This document shows, piece by piece, positions 7,605 through 14,245 of a stretch of DNA of 16,375 nt; position 1 is the first letter of the stretch; each line of letters begins with the position of its first letter. The translations under genes were made by a program, and so were the position numbers. The DNA lies in contig QGVC01000040.1 in NCBI GenBank assembly GCA_003242645.1, positions 1 to 16,375 of the forward strand, in the 5' to 3' direction. Below the pieces are notes generated by a model. It was given only the letters and a program-made list of their open reading frames with translations. It made no database searches and was not told the DNA's origin. Origin of the DNA: Pseudomonadota bacterium (lineage in GTDB: Bacteria > Pseudomonadota > Alphaproteobacteria > Rhizobiales > Hyphomicrobiaceae).

Positions 7605-7700
7605 GACATAACGATGTCTTTATGTGCCATTGCATAAGGACACCCTGGCCGCTATAGACGGCCAGGCACGAGCCAGACGCGTCAGCGATAACCTTCGCTG
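7605..7700 (+). promoter_or_regulatory. Leader or promoter region of ahcY with four inverted repeats
   Basis: Four inverted repeats follow each other: GACAT-AACG-ATGTC (7605-7618), TTATG/CATAA (7620-7637), CCTGGCCG-CTATAGA-CGGCCAGG (7644-7666, perfect eight-base stem) and CAGCGA-TAACCT-TCGCTG (7683-7700, perfect six-base stem). Alternatively, TTGCAT (7630-7635), 17 bases and TATAGA (7653-7658) could be a promoter whose -10 lies in the loop of the third repeat; then only the last hairpin would be in the RNA. I compared the region by eye with the SAH and SAM-II riboswitch patterns and saw no match. Confidence 0.4.
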
Positions 7701-7733
7701 TGCACCGCCGCCAGAGGCAGAATTCCGAAAATC

Positions 7734-7739
7734 GAGGAG
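7734..7739 (+). promoter_or_regulatory. Ribosome binding site of ahcY
   Basis: GAGGAG lies nine bases before the ATG at 7749 and six before the adjacent in-frame GTG at 7746. The spacing allows either, but I prefer the ATG; the two products differ by a single residue. Confidence 0.65.
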
Positions 7740-7748
7740 AGCCGAGTG

Positions 7749-9152
7749 ATGCCTACTGCAGCCGACTACGCCATCAAGGACATCGGCCTTGCCGAATGGG
7801 GGCGCAAGGAGATCGACATCGCGGAGAGCGAAATGCCGGGCCTGATGGCGGTTCGCGCAGAGTACGGCCCTTCCCAGCCACTCAAGGGCGCCCGCATCGC
7901 TGGCTCGCTGCACATGACGATCCAAACGGCGGTGCTGATCAAGACGTTGATCGCGCTTGGCGCCGAGGTCCGCTGGGCTTCCTGCAACATCTTCTCCACG
8001 CAGGATCATGCCGCAGCGGCGATCGCAGCAGAGGGCGTGCCGGTGTTCGCCATCAAGGGCGAGTCGCTCGAGGACTACTGGAACTTCACCCGCAAGATCA
8101 TGGAGTGGGGCGACGGCGGCACCCCCAACATGATCCTGGATGACGGCGGCGATGCCACCCTCTTCGTCCACCTCGGTTATCGGGCTGAAAACGAGGATGC
8201 GTCCTTCCTCGACAAGCCGAGCTCCGAGGAAGAGGAAATCCTCTTCAAGCTTATCAAGCGCACTCTGCAGGAGAAGAAGGGCTGGTTCACCGAGCTCGCC
8301 CGCAACATCCGCGGAGTCACCGAGGAGACCACAACAGGCGTGCACCGGCTCTATGAGATGCAGAAGAAGGGCACGCTGCTGTTCCCGGCCATCAACGTCA
8401 ACGACTCGGTGACCAAGTCGAAGTTCGACAACCTCTACGGTTGCCGCGAGAGCCTCGTCGACGGCATCCGCCGCGCCACGGATGTGATGATGGCGGGCAA
8501 GGTGGCGATGGTCTGCGGCTTTGGCGACGTCGGCAAAGGGTCGGCAGCGAGCCTCAGGAATGCCGGTTGCCGGGTGATGGTGTCGGAGATCGACCCGATC
8601 TGTGCCCTGCAGGCCGCCATGGAGGGCTACGAGGTCACGACCATGGAGGATGCCGCCCCGCGGGCGGACATCTTCGTGACTGCGACCGGCAATAGGGACG
8701 TCATCACCCTCGAGCACATGCGGGCGATGAAGGATCGCGCCATCGTCTGCAACATCGGGCACTTCGACAACGAGATCCAGGTCTCCGCCCTACGGAACTT
8801 CAAGTGGACCAACATCAAGCCGCAGGTGGACGAGATCGAGTTCCCGGACGGCAAGCGTATCATCCTTCTCTCGGAAGGCCGTCTCGTGAACCTCGGTAAC
8901 GCCACGGGGCACCCCTCGTTCGTCATGTCGGCGTCATTCACGAACCAGACGCTGGCCCAGATCGAGCTCTTCACCAACCCGGGCAAGTACGAGCGCAAGG
9001 TCTACACCCTGCCCAAGCACCTCGACGAGAAGGTCGCCATGCTGCACCTGGAGAAGGTGGGCGCGAAGCTGACCAAGCTCACGCCGGAGCAGGCGGCGTA
9101 CATCGGCGTCTCACCTGACGGGCCGTTCAAGCCGGATCATTATCGCTACTAA
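7749..9152 (+). CDS. ahcY: Adenosylhomocysteinase (S-adenosyl-L-homocysteine hydrolase)
   Basis: 467 residues, the usual bacterial length. It splits S-adenosylhomocysteine into homocysteine and adenosine with bound NAD, removing the product that inhibits methyltransferases and feeding the methionine cycle. Visible signatures are the N-terminal substrate domain with [16 protein letters not shown] (about 77-92), the NAD-binding Rossmann motif GFGDVGKG (257-264) followed by the acidic end of the second strand in VMVSEIDP, and the conserved C-terminus FKPDHYRY that reaches into the neighbouring subunit. No key motif is missing. It is preceded by a 174-base structured leader and followed by 224 bases before divL, so it is probably its own transcription unit. 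The downstream gap has only a weak bulged hairpin (CTGGC...GCCCAG, near 9159-9174). Confidence 0.97.
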   Translation: MPTAADYAIKDIGLAEWGRKEIDIAESEMPGLMAVRAEYGPSQPLKGARIAGSLHMTIQTAVLIKTLIALGAEVRWASCNIFSTQDHAAAAIAAEGVPVFAIKGESLEDYWNFTRKIMEWGDGGTPNMILDDGGDATLFVHLGYRAENEDASFLDKPSSEEEEILFKLIKRTLQEKKGWFTELARNIRGVTEETTTGVHRLYEMQKKGTLLFPAINVNDSVTKSKFDNLYGCRESLVDGIRRATDVMMAGKVAMVCGFGDVGKGSAASLRNAGCRVMVSEIDPICALQAAMEGYEVTTMEDAAPRADIFVTATGNRDVITLEHMRAMKDRAIVCNIGHFDNEIQVSALRNFKWTNIKPQVDEIEFPDGKRIILLSEGRLVNLGNATGHPSFVMSASFTNQTLAQIELFTNPGKYERKVYTLPKHLDEKVAMLHLEKVGAKLTKLTPEQAAYIGVSPDGPFKPDHYRY

Positions 9153-9376
9153 GAGCCTGGCTTCTCGGCCCAGCGGGTTGGCGTTCCTCAGGGCGATCGG
9201 CGGGCGTTTCCAGACGATGTTACCGCCGACACCGCTGCAACGACGAGCGCGCAGTTTTCGCTTTGCGATTGTGGCGTGTCGCCGCGGTCTGGCCAGCGTA
9301 AGTGATCCTGCTCATAATCGAGATGTGATTCGCCACTCCGGCGGACGATCGCTCAGGCGCCAAGTACCGCGTTCCG

Positions 9377-11905
9377 ATGGCGCTGCCCCCGAGTTTGGCA
9401 CGGAACGCGATGCACGTGGCAGATCCCCAGAGCCGGACAGATGCCACTCGCCGGGAGCTGTTGGCGCTGCTTCTGGCCAGCCTCGCTTGCGTCATCGTCC
9501 TTACCCTGGGGCTGGTGGACACGCGGGGCACGGACATCATCGGCCTGACTGTTCGTCCGCTGCTTTTCGCTGCCTTCGCTGCCGGCACCGCGGGTCTCGG
9601 CGTCACCCTCGTGTGGTATGTGCTACGGCGCGCCCGGCGTGCGATTTCGCGCGCTGAAACGGATGCGGCCGCGCTCCGACGTCACCTCGCAACCGCAGAA
9701 GCGATCATCAAGGCCGAGCCGCAGGTCCTGGTATTCTGGGAGCAGGATCAGCCCGTCAGGGTCGTGGCACACACGCTCTCCTCCGTCCCCGGTCTCCCCG
9801 ATGACCCCAAGGAGCTCACCCGGTTCGGCTCTTGGCTGGAGACGGAGTCTGCTGAGGCACTGAAAGCGGGGCTAGACGGCCTCTTCGCCGACGGCCGGCC
9901 CTTCAATCTGCTGCTCAAGACCAATGCCGGGGGGCACCTTGAGGCGGACGGCCGTGCCTCTGGCGCTCGCGCCGTTCTGAGATTGCGCGATGTGGCCGGC
10001 TACAAACGCGACCTCATCAAGATCATCGACCAGCACCGGCAGCTTGCCCGCGACATCCGGGCAAGCCGCGCCCTTCTCAACGCCCTGCCGATGCCGGTCT
10101 GGATCAGAGGGCCTGACGGGCGGATCGAATGGGTGAACAAGGCGTATGTGGCAGCAGTGGAAGCGGCCGATGAAGCCGAGGTGCGCGAGAAGCAGATCGA
10201 GCTTCTGGAATCCCGCCAGCGAGCCGCGCTTGAGCGGAAGCTCAACAAACGCGAGCCGCTCACGACACGCATGCCGTTGATCATCGGTGGCGAGCGCAAG
10301 CCGCACGACATCGTCATCGTTCCGCTCGAGGACACGACCGCCGCCGCCGCAATCGACGTCACGGCTGTCGAGACTGCCCAGGGCGAGCTCGACCGGCAGA
10401 TTGCCGCCTACCTTCGCACGTTGGATCGAGTTGCTACCGCGGTCGCGATCTTCGGAGCCGACCGGCGGCTCAACTTCTTCAATGCTGCGTACCAGCGCCT
10501 TTGGAACCTTGATCGCGACTGGCTCGAGACCCGCCCCACAGACAGCGGCATTCTCGATCGCTTGCGCGAGACCTCACGCCTCCCCGCCACGGTCAACTAT
10601 CGTGCCTGGAAGGCGAAGCTCCTTGCCTGCTATCAGTCGACCACCGAACTGGAGGATTGGTGGCACCTGCCAGACGGGCGCATGCTCCACGTCGTGGCCG
10701 AGCAGCGGCCTGACGGCGGCATCATCCAATTGTTCGACGATGTGACCGAGCGTTTCGACCTCGAAAGTCAGTACAACGCCCTGATCAACGTGCAGCGGGA
10801 AACGCTCGACAGTCTCAAGGAAGGCGTCGCAGTCTTCGCAACGAACGGGCGGCTCAAGCTCTGCAACCAAGCTTTCGCAGCCATCTGGAGGCTACCGGGC
10901 CAGGTGCTGGAGGGCCAGCCACATATCGACGAGATCATCCGCCACGCCTGCGAGCGGTTCGACAATCAGCGCACTTGGGCCCGCATCAGCCGCGCGGTGA
11001 CATCCATCTCCGATCAGCGCGAGCAAATCGAGGGGCAAATGGTGCGCCCAGACGGCAGCGTCATCGACTTCACCGTGGCGCCTTTACCCGACGGGGCGAC
11101 GCTGATCACATTTGCCGACGTGACGGCCTCCAAGCGCATCGAGCGGGCGCTCGCCGAGCGCAACGAAGCGCTTGTGGCCGCTGACCGGCTCAAGAGCCAG
11201 TTCATCAGCCATGTTTCTTACGAGCTTCGCACGCCGCTGACGAACATCATCGGCTTCACCGAGCTGCTCTCCAGCCCCAGAACCGGCCCGCTCAACGAGA
11301 AGCAGAGGGAATACCTGAGTGACATCACGAGCTCTTCGAAGACCCTGCTGTCGATCATCGATGATATCCTCGACCTCGCCACCATCGAGGCCGGGGCCAT
11401 GGAGCTGAAGCTCGCGCGGGTCGACGTTCGCAATGTGCTCAAGTCCGCCATTCAGGGAATTCGCGAGCGTGCAAGCCGGGCGCGGCTGACGCTCGACGTC
11501 GCCGTGGCCGACGACGCCGTTTCCTTCATTGCCGACGAGAGCCGAGTTCGTCAGATCATCTACAATCTGCTGTCGAATGCGGTCGGCTTCTCCAAGCCGG
11601 GTGACACGATCAGGATCTCGTGCTGGCGGGAAAATGGCATGATGGTGTTCTCGGTCGAGGACCAAGGTGTCGGGATCCCGCGGGATCTGCAGGATCGCAT
11701 CTTCGAGCGGTTCGAGAGCCGGAGCCTTGGCTCGAAGCATCGCGGTGTTGGTCTCGGGCTTTCGATCTCGCGCCACCTCGTCGAGCTGCACGGAGGCGAA
11801 ATGCGCCTCGAGTCGGAGCCGGGTCGTGGCACCAAGGTCACTGTTCGGTTCCCGGAGGTCCCGGCCAAGCTGACGGTTGCGGAGGCCATGTCTGCTCGGG
11901 CTTGA
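9377..11905 (+). CDS. divL: DivL-like cell-cycle pseudokinase with tyrosine in place of the phosphoacceptor histidine
   Basis: 842 residues from the ATG at 9377; an ATG at 9410 (831 residues) is equally possible and neither has a clear ribosome binding site. Two membrane segments lie at about 28-48 and 57-80. Three PAS-like units start near residues 232, 343 and 473 (each with a D/N-G-R-x-x-x-x-N core). The dimerisation/H-box region reads SHVSYELRTPL, with Tyr615 (TAC at 11219-11221) exactly where kinases have the phosphorylated His. The ATPase domain keeps its N-box (NLLSNAVGFS), G1 (DQGVGIP) and G2 (GVGLGLS). A Tyr here is the hallmark of Caulobacter DivL, which binds phosphorylated DivK and sets the kinase/phosphatase state of CckA, hence CtrA activity. 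I recall the Agrobacterium divL being in the same block near ahcY and chvI, which agrees. The 224-base upstream gap shows no promoter I can defend. Confidence 0.88.
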   Translation: MALPPSLARNAMHVADPQSRTDATRRELLALLLASLACVIVLTLGLVDTRGTDIIGLTVRPLLFAAFAAGTAGLGVTLVWYVLRRARRAISRAETDAAALRRHLATAEAIIKAEPQVLVFWEQDQPVRVVAHTLSSVPGLPDDPKELTRFGSWLETESAEALKAGLDGLFADGRPFNLLLKTNAGGHLEADGRASGARAVLRLRDVAGYKRDLIKIIDQHRQLARDIRASRALLNALPMPVWIRGPDGRIEWVNKAYVAAVEAADEAEVREKQIELLESRQRAALERKLNKREPLTTRMPLIIGGERKPHDIVIVPLEDTTAAAAIDVTAVETAQGELDRQIAAYLRTLDRVATAVAIFGADRRLNFFNAAYQRLWNLDRDWLETRPTDSGILDRLRETSRLPATVNYRAWKAKLLACYQSTTELEDWWHLPDGRMLHVVAEQRPDGGIIQLFDDVTERFDLESQYNALINVQRETLDSLKEGVAVFATNGRLKLCNQAFAAIWRLPGQVLEGQPHIDEIIRHACERFDNQRTWARISRAVTSISDQREQIEGQMVRPDGSVIDFTVAPLPDGATLITFADVTASKRIERALAERNEALVAADRLKSQFISHVSYELRTPLTNIIGFTELLSSPRTGPLNEKQREYLSDITSSSKTLLSIIDDILDLATIEAGAMELKLARVDVRNVLKSAIQGIRERASRARLTLDVAVADDAVSFIADESRVRQIIYNLLSNAVGFSKPGDTIRISCWRENGMMVFSVEDQGVGIPRDLQDRIFERFESRSLGSKHRGVGLGLSISRHLVELHGGEMRLESEPGRGTKVTVRFPEVPAKLTVAEAMSARA

Positions 11906-11938
11906 CGATCGCCCGCCCCCGGCTTTTCCTCTCGCCGC

Positions 11939-13492
11939 ATGACGGCGCCCTGGATATATGCTCGCGCGCGCGAGGCCGATGTTCGCCATTTGGCAGAGCT
12001 GCTCGCGTTTGCGCTCAAGCCGGGGGACGTCATCGCGCTCCGTGGAGAGCTCGGCGCCGGCAAGTCGACGCTTGCTCGTGCGCTCATCCGTGCTCTGCTG
12101 TCGGATGAAACGGCCGAGGTTCCGAGCCCCACCTTCAGCCTCGTCCAGACCTACGCGACGCCGCGTTTTCCTGTATCACATTTGGATTTGTATCGGCTCG
12201 GAGACGCCGACGAGGCGCGCGAGCTGGGCCTGGAGGAACTGATTGCGACAGGCGCAGCACTGATCGAATGGCCCGATCGCGCCGAGGAGCTGTTGCCGGA
12301 CGATCGGATCGAAATCCACTTCGAGGAGGATCCAGCACTCGATCCATCGGAGCGGAACATAAAGATCGAAGGATTGGGCAGTGCACAGTCGCGGGTTGAC
12401 CGGCTGAGAATAATCGACCGCTTTCTGCACCAGAGTGACTGGGCCGATGGGCAGTTTTCGTATCTTCAAGGCGATGCTTCCGCTCGCCGCTTCGCCCGTA
12501 TCGTGCGCAATGGCAGCAGCGTCGTGCTGATGGATGCGCCGCCCCAGCCGGACGGACCACCGATCCGCGATGGCAAGCCCTACAGCCGCATTGCTCACCT
12601 CACTGAGGATCTGCGGCCGTGGGTGGCAATCACCAGTACACTGAGGGCTCTCGGCCTCTCCTCCCCGGAGATCGTCGCCCAGGACCTTGAGGCCGGCTTG
12701 CTGCTGGTCGAGGACTTTGGTGACGAAGCCTTCGGTCGTGCCGTTACACTAGGGACGGCTGATCAGAAAGAGCTATGGCGGGCAGCTGTCGACGTGCTCG
12801 TTCATTTGCGCGGGCATCCCGCTCCGGATGCGATTACACTCGACAGCGGCTACGTCCACAAGCTTCCCACTTACGACCGTGACGCTTTGCAAATCGAAGT
12901 CGAGCTGCTGCTCGACTGGTATTGGCCTGCTCTCTACGGCAAGCCGCCGAATGACGCCGCGCGAACGGAATACATCGGACTGTGGAACGCTGTTTTTGAT
13001 GACCTTTTGAAACAGCCGTATACCGCCTGGGTGTTGCGGGATTTCCATTCGCCGAACCTGATGTGGTTGCCGCACCGGTCCGGCCTTCGGCGTGTCGGTA
13101 TTCTCGACTGCCAGGACGCAGTCAAAGGTCACGCTGCGTATGACCTTGCTTCCCTCCTGCAGGATGCGCGCGTGGACGTACCCGAAGCGCTCGAGCAGGA
13201 GCTCTTCGATTATTATTGCACCGCAGCCGCCGCCCGGGATCCAAACTTCGACCGGGACGACTTCACCTTTGCCTATGCGGCACTCTGTGCGCAGCGCAAC
13301 ACGAAGGTTCTGGGTATTTTCGCCCGGCTTTCGCGACGCGACGGCAAGAATGGGTACTTGCGCCATATCCCTCGCATCTGGCGTTATCTGGACCGCGATC
13401 TTGCCCACACGGAGCTTCGTGCACTGAAAACATGGTACGACCTGAACTTTCCCGCAGAGCACCGCGTATTGCCCGGCGTGGATCAGGCGTGA
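11939..13492 (+). CDS. tsaE: Fusion of TsaE (tRNA t6A ATPase) and AmgK-type sugar kinase
   Basis: 517 residues with two domains. Residues 1 to about 148 are TsaE (YjeE): Walker A GELGAGKST (36-44), SPTFSLVQTY (about 80-89) and HLDLYRL, the ATPase that supports the TsaB-TsaD complex making threonylcarbamoyl-adenosine-37 in tRNA. From about 155 to the end is an aminoglycoside-phosphotransferase-like kinase of the AmgK type: GDASARRFARI (nucleotide loop), LRDFHSPNLMWL with Asp368, His370 and Asn373, and LDCQDAVKGHAAYDLASLLQDAR with Asp390 and Asp393. AmgK adds phosphate to the anomeric carbon of MurNAc (and GlcNAc), and the following gene, murU, would use that product. The joined form is known in Hyphomicrobiales. 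It starts 33 bases after divL with no evident ribosome binding site. The frame is continuous across the junction, so this is a real fusion and not two overlapping genes. Confidence 0.92.
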   Translation: MTAPWIYARAREADVRHLAELLAFALKPGDVIALRGELGAGKSTLARALIRALLSDETAEVPSPTFSLVQTYATPRFPVSHLDLYRLGDADEARELGLEELIATGAALIEWPDRAEELLPDDRIEIHFEEDPALDPSERNIKIEGLGSAQSRVDRLRIIDRFLHQSDWADGQFSYLQGDASARRFARIVRNGSSVVLMDAPPQPDGPPIRDGKPYSRIAHLTEDLRPWVAITSTLRALGLSSPEIVAQDLEAGLLLVEDFGDEAFGRAVTLGTADQKELWRAAVDVLVHLRGHPAPDAITLDSGYVHKLPTYDRDALQIEVELLLDWYWPALYGKPPNDAARTEYIGLWNAVFDDLLKQPYTAWVLRDFHSPNLMWLPHRSGLRRVGILDCQDAVKGHAAYDLASLLQDARVDVPEALEQELFDYYCTAAAARDPNFDRDDFTFAYAALCAQRNTKVLGIFARLSRRDGKNGYLRHIPRIWRYLDRDLAHTELRALKTWYDLNFPAEHRVLPGVDQA

Positions 13493-13516
13493 CCGGCAAC
13501 GGGTGAGTAACGTGCC

Positions 13517-14245
13517 ATGAGTTGGTTTCCAAAATCGGCGATGGTGCTGGCGGCAGGTTTGGGGACGCGTATGCGTCCTCTAACAGATCGTGTGCCGAAG
13601 CCGTTGATACGCTTGCAGGAAAAGCCGCTGATCGATCACGTTCTCGATCGCCTCGCCGAGACTGGGACAGAGCAGGCGGTGGTCAACGTCCATCACCACG
13701 CAGATCAGATCATCGACCACCTGAAGGGCCGCGATCGACCTCGCGTCCTCATCTCGGACGAGCGCGATGCGCTACTCGACACCGGTGGGGGTGTTGTGAA
13801 GGCTCTGCCCCTCCTGGGAGACGAGCCGTTTCTCATTCACAACTCCGACAGCACCTGGATCGACGGTGTGCAGCCGAACCTTATACGACTGGCGCGCGGC
13901 TTCGATCCTGAACGCATGGATGCCCTGCTTCTCTTGGCGCTCGCTTCGGCGAGCATCGGTTATGAGGGCCGGGGCGACTTCATGATGTCGCCGGATGGCC
14001 TGCTAAGGCGCCGGCCTGAGCGCGAGGTGGTACCATTCGTATATTCGGGCGTCTGCATCGTGCATCCGCGCTTTTTCGCGAACGCTCCCGAAGGTCCCTT
14101 CTCGCTCAACCTGTTGTTCGATAAAGCCATCGAGCAGGGCCGCCTTCACGGCATTCGCCTGGATGGAATCTGGCTTCACGTCGGCACACCCGAAGCGCTG
14201 GCCGAGGCCGACCAGCTTTTCCACGGCAATTATGCCGCCGCATGA
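13517..14245 (+). CDS. murU: Nucleotidyltransferase, likely MurNAc-1-phosphate uridylyltransferase (MurU)
   Basis: 242 residues, close to Pseudomonas MurU in size. The nucleotide-binding signature is LAAGLGTRMRPLT...PKPL (11-30) and the metal-binding Asp111 lies in HNSDSTW. DTGGGVVKAL and the C-terminal WLHVGTPEAL are also typical of sugar-phosphate nucleotidyltransferases. Its product would be UDP-MurNAc made from MurNAc-1-phosphate and UTP, which lets recycled cell-wall sugar bypass de novo synthesis (the fosfomycin target MurA). The assignment rests mainly on the AmgK-type kinase immediately upstream; on sequence alone it could be a related mannose- or glucose-1-phosphate transferase. It begins 24 bases after tsaE-amgK with a weak GGTGAG, and its last 14 bases overlap the start of addB. 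Confidence 0.85.
   Translation: MSWFPKSAMVLAAGLGTRMRPLTDRVPKPLIRLQEKPLIDHVLDRLAETGTEQAVVNVHHHADQIIDHLKGRDRPRVLISDERDALLDTGGGVVKALPLLGDEPFLIHNSDSTWIDGVQPNLIRLARGFDPERMDALLLLALASASIGYEGRGDFMMSPDGLLRRRPEREVVPFVYSGVCIVHPRFFANAPEGPFSLNLLFDKAIEQGRLHGIRLDGIWLHVGTPEALAEADQLFHGNYAAA

Noticed and set aside
7605..7745. SAH or SAM-II riboswitch before ahcY
   Set aside because: By eye the conserved core sequences of these classes are not present; only simple hairpins are seen.
7620..8762. 380-codon open frame antisense to ahcY
   Set aside because: It is a shadow of ahcY, with an Asp/His/Arg-rich composition typical of reversed G+C-rich coding sequence.
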